Below, one piece after another: positions 1-7,839 of a stretch of 64,000 nucleotides of DNA. Both the position numbers and the translations under genes were made by a program. Under the pieces are notes generated by a model. The model was not told the origin of the DNA. It did no database searches and saw nothing but the letters and a program-made list of their open reading frames with translations. Source of the DNA: Planctomycetota bacterium (GTDB lineage Bacteria; Planctomycetota; Phycisphaerae; Phycisphaerales; UBA1924); contig JAJRPN010000019.1 in assembly GCA_024280755.1 (NCBI GenBank), positions 62,001-126,000 on the forward strand, written 5' to 3'. The first letter of the stretch is position 1. Each line of letters begins with the position of its first letter.

Positions 1-1
1 T

Positions 2-298
2 CTGCCGCCGAACGGTGGTCATATCGCGTATGAGGGCGGGTATTTCTTTGGGGGATTTGCCTGTTCTGGGATCAACTACAATCCATATGCTTCGTTTGAG
101 TTTCAGCTTTATTCACGGGGGCGTGTGTTCGATTGTGGAGATGTTAATGGTGATGGTGTGCTGAACTTTTTCGATATTTCAGCGTATCTCGTTCTGTATA
201 ACGAAGGAAGCCCGCATGCGGATCTTAATGGTGATGGTGCGTTGAATTTCTTTGATATTTCCGCGTTCTTGGGTATTTATAGTGCCGGATGTCCGTGA
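2..298 (+). CDS. GC-type dockerin-tailed secreted protein (5' end outside window)
   Basis: Only the last 98 codons are present; the frame is open from base 2 to the TGA at 296-298. It ends with two calcium-binding-loop repeats, GDVNGDGVLNFFDISAYL and ADLNGDGALNFFDISAFL, and the terminal AGCP. This is the GC-type dockerin tail of secreted or anchored Phycisphaerales proteins. The stretch before it (GGYFFGGFACSGINYNPY) closely matches the region before the tail in the protein at 41754-43148, so the two are paralogues. The function of the missing N-terminal part cannot be judged. A strong hairpin terminator follows. Confidence 0.85.
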   Translation: MPPNGGHIAYEGGYFFGGFACSGINYNPYASFEFQLYSRGRVFDCGDVNGDGVLNFFDISAYLVLYNEGSPHADLNGDGALNFFDISAFLGIYSAGCP

Positions 299-328
299 GT
301 TGATCGGATATGATTTGTTTGTAGACAT

Positions 329-361
329 GAAAAAAGCCGCGGGTTGAACCTTCGGCTTTTT
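329..361. terminator. Bidirectional rho-independent terminator
   Basis: AAAAAGCCG pairs with CGGCTTTTT around a loop of about 12 nt, giving A/T tracts on both sides. On the plus strand it ends the dockerin gene. On the minus strand it would have stood about 25 nt beyond the 3' end of tRNA-Phe before the element inserted at 385, so it probably served both convergent genes in the empty site. Confidence 0.8.
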
Positions 362-384
362 CTTAATTGTCCCCTAGTGGGTTA

Positions 385-407
385 AATGGGCATACGCGGA
401 CTTGAAC
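385..407. repeat. att core, left copy
   Basis: This 23-bp sequence begins AATGGGCATACGCGG and ends CTTGAAC. It is identical to 9129-9151 and matches the T-arm and acceptor 3' half of tRNA-Phe. No tRNA follows it here, so it is the partial copy left by tRNA-targeted integration. Confidence 0.92.
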
Positions 408-604
408 ATACCGCATTGGCGCGTATAGAAACGCCGATTTCGGGGAGTGGGGGCGCAGAATCGAGCGCACTTTTGGACGATTCCCGCTCAACGGCCCAAT
501 CTGACCCCGCGCTCGATGAGTTGATCCGGGTTTGGCCGACGCTCCATGAGTGGACGAGATGGCAGATTCGAGAGTTGATTGAAAAACAGAATCAGCCAGA
601 GTGA
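386..604 (+). CDS. Left-end ORF, probably the detached C-terminus of the integrase
   Basis: The 72-codon ORF begins inside the att core (MGIRGLE) in exactly the frame in which the integrase crosses the right core. Joining the ends by excision would fuse integrase residues 1-430 to these 72 residues, giving about 502 aa with no frameshift. It contains GAESSAL, also present at integrase residues 380-386 and encoded by a 21-bp exact DNA repeat. It ends with a tail around VWPTLHEWTRWQIREL; from memory, similar WPTL-type tails end many planctomycete integrases. No good ribosome binding site precedes 386, so it is probably not translated alone in the integrated state. Confidence 0.6.
   Translation: MGIRGLEHTALARIETPISGSGGAESSALLDDSRSTAQSDPALDELIRVWPTLHEWTRWQIRELIEKQNQPE
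452..472. repeat. 21-bp direct repeat shared with integrase tail (left copy)
   Basis: GGCGCAGAATCGAGCGCACTT also occurs at 8977-8997 and encodes GAESSAL in both places. It lies 45 bp inside the left att core, while the partner lies about 130 bp inside the right core. Confidence 0.85.
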
Positions 605-609
605 TTCAT

Positions 610-676
610 GGCACGGCGGTTGCATCGCGCACGCGCGTGCGCGCGTAGTGGTCTCATTGGGCTGAGAAGCCGTGCC
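610..676. repeat. Nested palindrome with alternating CG/CA tract
   Basis: GGCACGGC (610-617) and GCCGTGCC (669-676) form an 8-bp inverted repeat. Between them is a perfect 16-bp palindrome, GCGCACGCGCGTGCGC (627-642), inside a 22-bp strictly alternating pyrimidine-purine run (626-647). It sits between the convergent left-end ORF and the restriction-modification gene. It could act as a terminator, a cruciform or Z-DNA-forming site, or a replication or transfer site; the sequence alone cannot decide. Confidence 0.55.
623..649. repeat. Direct repeat flanking the R-M gene (left copy)
   Basis: CATCGCGCACGCGCG plus CGTAGT, here interrupted by 6 nt (TGCGCG), recurs at 3807-3827. The two copies bracket the restriction-modification gene on both sides. 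Confidence 0.6.
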
Positions 677-685
677 TTTAGATAT

Positions 686-3600
686 TCAGGCCCGTTCTTG
701 ATTCATTCGTAGCAGATTGCCGAGGATCAACTGTTCTACCTCTTCGCGGCGTTCGATCAGGTCATGCCCTTCGGATAAGGGTTGACCAGCTCCGGTCTCC
801 TCAAACACCTCGGCCCATGCCGTATCCCAATCCCCATCAGGATCGATAGTGGCATACGCGGCGAGCACGGCTTCGTCGAGGGCTTTGTGGGCGAGCCTCA
901 ACCATGTTGGGCGTTCGTTGTAGAGGTTCGTCAGGGTTCGCTTCTTGAGCTTTGCATCCTTGGCACACGCGGCATCAATCGCACTCTGGCGGATCAATCG
1001 CTGGGCCTCCTCGCCACTGACGGCGAGCACATCGGCAAAGTCGTCCTCGGCATCAATCCGATCGGCGATGGGCTCCACCCACTCGGGCGGGTTGAGCCAG
1101 CGTTCGCGTTGTTCGTTGAGGGTTGCGGCACACTCGCCAATCGCATCGTGGAGCGGGCGTTGGGGATCACCCTCGCCCGGCTCATGCCCCGGCGACCACG
1201 GGAGCGGGAAGGTCTCGAAACATGTGGTGGGCGTGTAGCGGGGACGGTCTTCGAGTTGTGTGCCTTGACGGAGTGCCCAGAGTTCGTGGATGGTGCTGTG
1301 GAGGGTGCCGAAGAAGTAGTCGTCGGAACGGGCGAAGATGAATAGTCCGTCTGCCGGCACTATCGCACTATCAATCCAACTGAATAATCTGTGCTTGGTG
1401 ACATATGCAGTTGCTAGACATTTTTGATTTGTGCTTTGAGCCTGTCGCATTGCCGGTCTAGTTTCGGCATACAACCACCATCGTTCACGATAAATCTTCC
1501 TCTTGTTTTTGTCTCTTGCAGGCTTCACCATAGTCAAAGCATGATCGAATGGTGATTCATATTGGGACGCGTCACCAATGGTGTCCAAATCGCTAAAATC
1601 GATAATCCATCGCCCAGGGTTTCGCGTTGTCGTCGCTCTTCCATTCATTGTTGGTCGCATGACATCAATATTTGCTTGACCATTTGGATTTCCAGCTTTC
1701 GACAAAAACTCCCTTGATACTGGCCAGTCAAAGTCGAAAGAGCCTGATTTCTTCACACCGATAAGGCATATGTCAATGTTTGATCCCAACTGAGTAGAAA
1801 GAGTCAGATTCACACCACTGGTTAAATCGCTATTTATGAAACCAGTTGGCAAGCCATCCAAGTAGACGGCTTCTTCAGTCTTCGCAAAGCAAACGATAGA
1901 TACATGTACCGATGCACCATCGAGATTCCAATCTTTGTCTGCCCAAGCGTCGAAGATATTATGCGATTCAGAGAGCTTTGATAAAACTGAACGATTGGCT
2001 CCTCCCCGAATACCTTGTGTTGCCAATAAGCCAACTCGTGATTTTTCGCCAAACTTATGGGCAAGTACAAACCAGTAGCAACAAAGATCACTGAAGTTTG
2101 GAATCTTGAAGTTGCTCCACATTGAATCTCTGTACTCAGTACCAAGTGATTCCCAAATCACTGAACCACCAAGGAACGGTGGATTCCCCACGATGAAATC
2201 GGCCTCGGGCCATTTGGCTTGTCCCAAGCACTTCGCGCCCTCGCGCCACACGCTGATCCGTTCGCCATCCTCATCGGCCCATGCCAGAATCGCGTCTCGG
2301 TTTTCGATGGTGTCGATGGGTTCGAGGATGGGGTCTCTGGGGGCGTTGAAGCCATTGTCTCGCATCCATTGGAGGTAGCCGATCCAAATGGCGACCTGCG
2401 CGAGTTCGGAGGCGTAGGGATTGATTTCGATGCCGAGGAGTTGGGTTGGGCGGACGCGCGGGAGCAACCCGGCACCGATTTCGACGCGTGATGCGTAGAG
2501 GATGACTTCTTTTTCGAGGAAGAGGAGTTGCTGGATGGCGACATAGAGGAAGTTGCCCGAGCCACAGGCGGGATCGAGTACGCGGACAGACGAGAGCTTG
2601 GCTTGGAAGCCATCGAGGAGGTTGGCGATTTCGGCATCGGCACTTGCTTTGGTTTTCTTGGTGGTCGATTTACGGCGGCGTTCGAGCTGGGTGTCGATTT
2701 GTTCTTTGGTTTCATCCCATTGCGCGCGGAGTGGCCGCACAATGACTGGCTCGATGACGAGCATAATGTCTTCGCGGCTGGTGTAGTGCGCCCCGATCTG
2801 TGATCGTTTGGATGGATCAAGCGAGCGTTCAAAGAGCGTGCCGAGGATCGAGGGTTCGATTACGGCCCAGTCTTGGATGGCCGCGCTGATTAGGATTTCG
2901 ATTTCGTCGGTGGTGAGTTCGATGGATTCTGCACTGTCGAAAAGCCCGCCATTGAAGTAGTTGATTTCATCAACGCCAAAGTCCCCGCCGGTGCGCATGG
3001 CCTCGAAGAGTTGATCCATCTGCTTCTTGAGCCGAGCGGGGTCATCTTTGGATTTGGTCAACACACGCTCGAAGAGTCCTTTGGGGAGGAGTTCCACATC
3101 CTCAGCGAAGAGGCAGAACATCACCTTCATCAAGAAATGGGCGGCATCATGCGGCTCATGCCCCCGATTACGCAATGCCTGGGCGATGGTGCCGATCTTG
3201 GAAGCGATCTTCTCGGTGATTGCGGCGACGGTTTCGGAGGGTTTGAAGGATTCGGGATCGGTGAAGACCCGTTTGAGGAGGGTGAGTGTGCCGGGATCGG
3301 AGAGTTCATCGAGGGTAAAGGTGAAGACCTCGGGTTTGTAGCCGGTGAAGTTGGTATGGATTTCGTAGTTGGCAATATCACAGACAATCATCAGCGGCGG
3401 GTTCTCTAACCCTTCGCGGTATTGCTGGAGTTGTTGATATGCGGCTGCAAGGTCTTTGTATTTCCCCTTGCGTTTGTACTCCCACGCAAAGCGGCCTTTG
3501 TACCAGACATCCGCGCGGCCATAGGCACCCTTGGAACCAATCGAAGCGGGCCCAGAAACCTTCGCGCCCTTCTCGAATGTGAAGGTGTCCCCAACGGGAT

Positions 3601-3721
3601 CAAGCTCGGCAGGAGTCTTGACACCGAGCAGGCGGCAGAGGTCAATAAAATGTTCTTGTGATGCGGCTTGCTCTGAGAGCTGTGCCTTTGACCACTTGGC
3701 GATAAATGTGGGTGTATCCAT
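686..3721 (-). CDS. Single-chain restriction-modification enzyme, MmeI/type IIG (IIL)-like
   Basis: This 1,011-aa protein cuts and methylates DNA with one polypeptide. Residues D71, E81 and K83 (ADVW...WEYK) form a PD-(D/E)XK nuclease core near the N-terminus. A helical linker follows, then an N6-adenine methyltransferase with motif I DPACGSGNF (383-391) and the catalytic NPPF (513-516). The segment after about residue 600 would hold the target recognition domain. It is defensive cargo of the element, transcribed towards the left att site and divergent from the gene at 4083. No separate specificity or nuclease subunit is nearby, consistent with MmeI-like enzymes. A DISARM or BREX methylase is less likely because no partner genes are present. 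Confidence 0.85.
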   Translation of the reverse strand: MDTPTFIAKWSKAQLSEQAASQEHFIDLCRLLGVKTPAELDPVGDTFTFEKGAKVSGPASIGSKGAYGRADVWYKGRFAWEYKRKGKYKDLAAAYQQLQQYREGLENPPLMIVCDIANYEIHTNFTGYKPEVFTFTLDELSDPGTLTLLKRVFTDPESFKPSETVAAITEKIASKIGTIAQALRNRGHEPHDAAHFLMKVMFCLFAEDVELLPKGLFERVLTKSKDDPARLKKQMDQLFEAMRTGGDFGVDEINYFNGGLFDSAESIELTTDEIEILISAAIQDWAVIEPSILGTLFERSLDPSKRSQIGAHYTSREDIMLVIEPVIVRPLRAQWDETKEQIDTQLERRRKSTTKKTKASADAEIANLLDGFQAKLSSVRVLDPACGSGNFLYVAIQQLLFLEKEVILYASRVEIGAGLLPRVRPTQLLGIEINPYASELAQVAIWIGYLQWMRDNGFNAPRDPILEPIDTIENRDAILAWADEDGERISVWREGAKCLGQAKWPEADFIVGNPPFLGGSVIWESLGTEYRDSMWSNFKIPNFSDLCCYWFVLAHKFGEKSRVGLLATQGIRGGANRSVLSKLSESHNIFDAWADKDWNLDGASVHVSIVCFAKTEEAVYLDGLPTGFINSDLTSGVNLTLSTQLGSNIDICLIGVKKSGSFDFDWPVSREFLSKAGNPNGQANIDVMRPTMNGRATTTRNPGRWIIDFSDLDTIGDASQYESPFDHALTMVKPARDKNKRKIYRERWWLYAETRPAMRQAQSTNQKCLATAYVTKHRLFSWIDSAIVPADGLFIFARSDDYFFGTLHSTIHELWALRQGTQLEDRPRYTPTTCFETFPLPWSPGHEPGEGDPQRPLHDAIGECAATLNEQRERWLNPPEWVEPIADRIDAEDDFADVLAVSGEEAQRLIRQSAIDAACAKDAKLKKRTLTNLYNERPTWLRLAHKALDEAVLAAYATIDPDGDWDTAWAEVFEETGAGQPLSEGHDLIERREEVEQLILGNLLRMNQERA

Positions 3722-3806
3722 GTGCCTAGATCATCGTGTATCTGGACGGATTTGTCCATTCTTCGCATCGAGAGATTTTCATCGTATGGGCAGATATGTT
3801 GCATTC

Positions 3807-3827
3807 CATCGCGCACGCGCGCGTAGT
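3807..3827. repeat. Direct repeat flanking the R-M gene (right copy)
   Basis: CATCGCGCACGCGCGCGTAGT matches 623-649 apart from a 6-nt insertion there. It includes a 16-bp alternating pyrimidine-purine run (3810-3825). A further shared piece, GCGTAGTGGTC, is at 643-653 and 3847-3857. Confidence 0.6.
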
Positions 3828-3944
3828 TGCGTGGAAACTCCCCCATGCGTAGTGGTCGAAAACTCTTCAATCGTTGCTAAACAGCGAAAGAACAGCGATA
3901 AATGGCGATTTCAATGGAATCTCTGCCCTGGCTTACCCGGTGGT

Positions 3945-3974
3945 TTGTCGTTGCTTTGTTTGGTGTGGTATGAT
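3945..3974 (+). promoter_or_regulatory. Candidate sigma-70 promoter for the 455-aa gene
   Basis: TTGTCG (3945-3950) and TATGAT (3969-3974) are separated by 18 bp, which would start transcription near 3981 and give a leader of about 100 nt. No experimental support; it is the best match in the region. Confidence 0.4.
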
Positions 3975-4018
3975 CTATGTCAAATACGGGTTTGTCGGGT
4001 TGCTCCGACGATCAAGCC

Positions 4019-4080
4019 AACGCGGCTGGGCGTTTCACCTTCCAGCCTAGCCGCGTTTGCTTGGCCCGAGGAAGGTGAAA
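4019..4080 (+). promoter_or_regulatory. Leader pseudoknot that can hide the ribosome binding site
   Basis: AACGCGGCT (4019-4027) pairs perfectly with AGCCGCGTT (4049-4057). The loop between them holds TTTCACCTTCC (4033-4043), which is an exact 11-base complement of GGAAGGTGAAA (4070-4080), the ribosome binding site of the gene at 4083. The loop can therefore pair with the downstream site as an H-type pseudoknot, or as an alternative hairpin, and block translation. A smaller stem GTCGG/CCGAC (3994-4009) lies just upstream. Confidence 0.55.
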
Positions 4081-4082
4081 AG

Positions 4083-5450
4083 ATGAACTCAAATGAATAT
4101 TCAATCTGGATAGATTCTCTTTTTCAGCGAGGCAGGAAGCTGATTCTCAATGATCTAACATCATTTCAAATCGCTGGCGCATTGATCTCAACCACTTTTT
4201 CAAATGACTTTGCAAGAAACCCAAACCATGATGAGGACTTGATAGACCTTCCACGGCAAAGCTTCTCCAATGAGCAGCTTTTATTGCCCCGATTGTGTTT
4301 GGCTAAATCAGCAGCACTAAATCCAAGCTCATCACCTACATCATCAAATCTTTTTTTTGGCCCTTCTGAAACGATGAACAATCGCTTACTTGCTGCTAGA
4401 CAAGTGGTAATTATTCTTCTCCTAGCAGCTGACCCTGACGCAAACGAATACATCAGTCCACAAATGTGTGAACTTGCTGAGTTGCCGTTTGAACTCCAGA
4501 TATTCAATCAAAAAGAAGATGATGAGAGTTTTTTACTCGGCAGGGGGACTCTATGTTGGGATTGGGCAGGGGAAGATGAAAATATGTGTCCCCAAGGTGT
4601 ATCTACACACAGTTTTCCAACTCCAAAATCAATGGAGATTTTAAGAACAGCAATCGAGTTAATTGATTCAGGACGAGCCCAAGAGGCTCATTCCCGTAAA
4701 AAAAAACCTGGCCGTGTTGTATTGGATTTGGACTGCACTCTGCGTGGAAAAAACAAACTCGATGAGTTATACCGGGCTTTGCGAGATGTATTGAGAATTG
4801 TCGGTATTTTCAAGATGAATGCTGATGACTGGTGTGAGCGTCTACAGTTGTTTGGTGATGAACGAAACGAGAAACAAGAAGAGATTCTTGTATTCAATCG
4901 GCAATGTTGGACAGATTGGGATTTGGCAATCGCCCGTGCGCGCGATGCTTTGCTTGAAGCCAAGCTTCAACAATACGGTATCGAAGCAGAACCTGTATTG
5001 GGTGCCTTGGGAGTGTTGAGAAGTATATTTTCACCCCCAATTATTATTTCAGGCCATGAAGAACTCGGAGACCATTTAATAATTCGTGGTGCTGCTCCTC
5101 TTGCGTGCAATCGTAAAGGAGAATCTAATTTTCCTGACGAACGGGTCAACGATGCCTTCCGTCCTATCAATCAAGTTCTTGGAACGCTCAATCTCTTTGT
5201 GCTTGATCTATCACCGGCACCTACATGTTCGATTCAAATGGATATGAAACCAGCCCGTTGGTATACAAAGACAACCCGAGGAGCATTATCAGGTGATACT
5301 CTGCGAAAAGCTGTCCAACGCAAAGCATTGACCCGTTCCGTACAACCAAATCCGGGAAAAGAGTGGTGCCATTTGGTCACGGAAGTATGCGATGTATATG
5401 CCGAGTATGCGCCGAAGATACGCAGTGCCCTAGCAAATGAACAGGAATGA
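4083..5450 (+). CDS. Unrecognised 455-aa cargo protein
   Basis: The start is chosen at ATG 4083 because GAGGAAGGTG lies 5 nt upstream; the same frame is open further upstream but without signals. I do not recognise a family. The protein looks soluble, with no signal peptide or membrane segment. Several Cys and Trp residues are scattered through it (for example DWCERL, CWTDWD, WCHLV). A basic stretch near residue 203 (SRKKKPGR) precedes VVLDLDCTL, and a compact C-terminal region includes SIQMDMKPARWYTKT. It lies back to back with the R-M gene and upstream of the replication genes. A defence, anti-defence or maintenance role is possible from position only. Translation may be controlled by the leader pseudoknot. 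Confidence 0.65.
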   Translation: MNSNEYSIWIDSLFQRGRKLILNDLTSFQIAGALISTTFSNDFARNPNHDEDLIDLPRQSFSNEQLLLPRLCLAKSAALNPSSSPTSSNLFFGPSETMNNRLLAARQVVIILLLAADPDANEYISPQMCELAELPFELQIFNQKEDDESFLLGRGTLCWDWAGEDENMCPQGVSTHSFPTPKSMEILRTAIELIDSGRAQEAHSRKKKPGRVVLDLDCTLRGKNKLDELYRALRDVLRIVGIFKMNADDWCERLQLFGDERNEKQEEILVFNRQCWTDWDLAIARARDALLEAKLQQYGIEAEPVLGALGVLRSIFSPPIIISGHEELGDHLIIRGAAPLACNRKGESNFPDERVNDAFRPINQVLGTLNLFVLDLSPAPTCSIQMDMKPARWYTKTTRGALSGDTLRKAVQRKALTRSVQPNPGKEWCHLVTEVCDVYAEYAPKIRSALANEQE

Positions 5451-5552
5451 CCCCGCCCCAAACCCCGCCCGTACCCCGCCCAAGTACGGAACACCCCGCC
5501 CATTCACAAAGTAAGACTTTGCTTATTTCTTGAGCATTGAAATAGTTTGGGC

Positions 5553-5756
5553 ATGAACTATCAACATAAACAATCAACCTTTGTACCCATTCTCCAAGCA
5601 TCACATGAACTCGGGGTGCCTTCTGCATGGCTAAGGCGTGAAGCCCAATCCGGTCGCATCCCTGCTATCAAAGCTGGAAGACGGTGGCTGGTTCACCTTG
5701 AACGCGCCCGCATCAAACTCGCTGAATATGCAGAGCGTGAAGGGGGTGCCGAGTGA
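5553..5756 (+). CDS. Small HTH protein (excisionase/MerR-like), first of two
   Basis: A 67-aa protein with the pattern ILQASHELGVPSAWLRREAQ followed by a basic wing (IPAIKAGRRWLVHL), as in winged-helix excisionase and MerR-like domains that read DNA and control excision or replication. ATG 5553 is preferred over the in-frame TTG 5547. It begins a chain of four genes (to 7754) in which each stop overlaps the next start, so they are almost certainly co-transcribed and translationally coupled. Confidence 0.7.
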   Translation: MNYQHKQSTFVPILQASHELGVPSAWLRREAQSGRIPAIKAGRRWLVHLERARIKLAEYAEREGGAE

Positions 5757-5974
5757 ACAACTGGCAACCTTCGACATCGACTTCCAATCCCTCCTCAGAG
5801 CCTCGGCTAACACTCCGCAAGCAGGAAGCCGCCAAAGCACTTGGAATATCTGAACGGACTCTCCATGCACTTCTCAAATCTGGGCAGATCGGATCATTCA
5901 AACTTAATCGAGCCGTGTTGATCCCGGTTGCCGAGCTTGAGGCGTTTATCGCGCGGAAGGGAGGGCTGGATTAA
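5753..5974 (+). CDS. Small HTH excisionase-like protein, second of two
   Basis: A 73-aa protein that starts with GTG overlapping the previous TGA (GTGA). It has a typical excisionase-family helix-turn-helix: RKQEAAKALGISERTLHALL, then the wing QIGSFKLNRAVLIPVAEL. It probably binds att or replication-region DNA. Two adjacent HTH proteins of this size may act as Xis plus regulator; which one is the directionality factor is not clear from sequence. Confidence 0.75.
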   Translation: MNNWQPSTSTSNPSSEPRLTLRKQEAAKALGISERTLHALLKSGQIGSFKLNRAVLIPVAELEAFIARKGGLD

Positions 5975-6378
5975 TGGAACCCAATCTATTCGACCAAAGC
6001 AATACCCCGCTGGCAGGCAAGGGGAATGCGAAAAACTCTGAGCAACATCATACACGATCATCTTCCAGTATGCGTCCGCTATTCCGACGCAACGCGCCAA
6101 AAGGCACCTCGGAAGTAGCTGCCCAAATGATCGCTTCACGCACGCCCAATCAACGGGCACGAATCTATCGAGCGATTCTGGCGAGCGGGGCGCACGGTCT
6201 CACCGACGATGAAGGCGAGATTCAACTCGATATATTTGCAGCCAGTTATTCAGCCCGACGCGGCGAGCTTGTGAATCTGGGTTTGATCCGAGATACAGAG
6301 AATCGGCGACTGACCCAACGCGGATGCCCCGCAGCCGTGTGGGTAGCGATTGCCCAGTGGGATGGGGGTGAAGCATGA
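5974..6378 (+). CDS. Winged-helix-like protein of the replication cluster
   Basis: A 134-aa protein whose start overlaps the previous stop (TAATG). The N-terminal 45 residues are polar and probably disordered. Residues about 55-125 (TPNQRARIYRAIL, then TDDEGEIQLDI, SARRGELVNLGLI) fit a winged-helix fold common in phage and element replication regions. Its place just before the helicase gene suggests an accessory or regulatory replication role, but this is inference. Confidence 0.65.
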   Translation: MEPNLFDQSNTPLAGKGNAKNSEQHHTRSSSSMRPLFRRNAPKGTSEVAAQMIASRTPNQRARIYRAILASGAHGLTDDEGEIQLDIFAASYSARRGELVNLGLIRDTENRRLTQRGCPAAVWVAIAQWDGGEA

Positions 6379-7754
6379 GTATTTCACCTGTAGTGCAGAG
6401 TGTTCTTGATGAACTAAAGGCACAAGGATTTGAACCAAAGAAATCGGGGAGAGAATGGAAGTGCAAATGTCCGGTTCATCTGGGAGACAAAGCGGATTTA
6501 CGGATCGGTGTTGGGCCGGATGGTCTCGTATCGTTTCATTGTCGGCACCAATGCTCGGCACTGTCAGTTATTGAAGCGATCGGATTGGATCGTGAGTTAT
6601 TGTCAAGTATATTTCAGCAAGAGTTATCGCAGGCAGTTGCAGTTTGTGGCAACCCGGTTCTCTTGTGCGCAGCTGATGTGCAGGCGCAAGAAGTGAGTTG
6701 GCTATGGGCAGGCCGACTCCCATTAGGACGGCTGAGTTTGTTGGTGGGTCGCCCCGGTGAGGGTAAATCATTCGCCACACTCGATTGGGCTGCAAGGGTA
6801 AGCACCGGGCGTGATTGGCCCGATGGATCATCGTGTGAAGCGGGAAGCGTGTTGTTGGTATCGGCAGAGGACGATCCCGGCGATACCATCCGCCCTCGGC
6901 TGGATGCCCATGAAGCTGATCCTCTCCGAATCCACATGCTCACGGGTATTTACGCACAAGACAAGCATGGAAAACTGATCGAAGGGGCATTTACACTGGC
7001 CAATATTGAGACGCTGAGGCACGCGCTCAAAACCATCGGAAATGTTCGGTTGATTGTGATTGATCCAATCGGCTCATACATGGGCGGGAAGGTTGATGCA
7101 CATCGAGATAATGAAGTACGCGGAGTGTTAGCACCATTGGCTGCACTTGCAAAGGAATCAAACGCAGCGGTGGTATTGGTTGCCCACCAGCGCAAGGGCA
7201 AAGCAGTAAATCCGGACGATATGACTCTGGGATCAACGGGATTCGTAGGGCTTGCCCGTTCGGTGCTGCACCTGATGCGTGATCCTGATGATGAGGATCG
7301 GCGGTTGTTGTTGCCTGGCAAAATGAATCTGGCTGTTCCCGCGCCCGGGTTGGCATTCACGATCGAGGGTGAACCTGCTCGGGTGCAATGGGCATCCGAC
7401 CCGGTCAGTATCACAGCCGCCGAAGTGCTCGCTAAGAGCGGCAGGGGGAACAGCGCGGCATGTGAAGCAGAGGAATGGCTCTGCGATGTGCTCAGTAATG
7501 GCCCAGTGGAATCGAGCAAAGTCAAAGATATGGCAAATACGGACGGTTTGGCATGGCGAACTGTTGAGCGAGCCAAGGAAAAAATCGGAGCCAAATCTAC
7601 ACGGGAAGGGTACTCAAATGATGGGCGTTGGATGATGGTAATACCCACCATAGACCGCCATGCTGAATCAAAGGCCGCCGACCCCGCCATAGAGGGAGAT
7701 GTGGCGGACTATGGCGGTGTATGTGATTCTGAGCAATCGAATGGGATGCCCTAG
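6375..7754 (+). CDS. RepA-like replication ATPase with N-terminal zinc motif
   Basis: A 459-aa protein whose ATG overlaps the preceding TGA (ATGA). Residues 28-60 carry Cys/His pairs (WKCKCPVHLG ... FHCRHQC), as in primase zinc-binding domains. Walker A GRPGEGKS is at 125-132, followed by the Walker B-like strand VRLIVIDPIGSY and a sensor strand AAVVLVAHQRKGK, typical of RepA/RecA-fold hexameric helicases of plasmids and integrative elements. The C-terminus resembles a winged helix. It probably drives replication of the excised circle. There is no separate primase, so the zinc region may assist priming. Confidence 0.8.
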   Translation: MSISPVVQSVLDELKAQGFEPKKSGREWKCKCPVHLGDKADLRIGVGPDGLVSFHCRHQCSALSVIEAIGLDRELLSSIFQQELSQAVAVCGNPVLLCAADVQAQEVSWLWAGRLPLGRLSLLVGRPGEGKSFATLDWAARVSTGRDWPDGSSCEAGSVLLVSAEDDPGDTIRPRLDAHEADPLRIHMLTGIYAQDKHGKLIEGAFTLANIETLRHALKTIGNVRLIVIDPIGSYMGGKVDAHRDNEVRGVLAPLAALAKESNAAVVLVAHQRKGKAVNPDDMTLGSTGFVGLARSVLHLMRDPDDEDRRLLLPGKMNLAVPAPGLAFTIEGEPARVQWASDPVSITAAEVLAKSGRGNSAACEAEEWLCDVLSNGPVESSKVKDMANTDGLAWRTVERAKEKIGAKSTREGYSNDGRWMMVIPTIDRHAESKAADPAIEGDVADYGGVCDSEQSNGMP

Positions 7755-7839
7755 TTGATTTTTACGGCCCCAATCTGAGCAATGACACTCGCATCGTCGA
7801 TACGAATACGGTAGAATTAATTACGGAAGGCGAAAAATA

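Larger units (their letters stand above)
3722..4082. other. Divergent intergenic region of the element cargo
   Basis: These 361 bp hold no convincing gene. Features seen are the right copy of the R-M flanking repeat (3807-3827), a candidate promoter (3945-3974) and a structured leader (about 3981-4082) reading into the 455-aa gene. The open frame that continues upstream of 4083 has no start signal and crosses these elements, so it is not treated as coding. Confidence 0.6.

Noticed and set aside
610-676. Left-end palindrome as an oriT or replication origin
   Set aside because: No relaxase gene and no iterons are present; the structure is real but its role cannot be assigned.
3531-4082. Upstream open extension of the 455-aa gene (184 further codons)
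   Set aside because: It has no start signal, overlaps the R-M gene antisense and covers the promoter and leader structure; ATG 4083 has a strong ribosome binding site.
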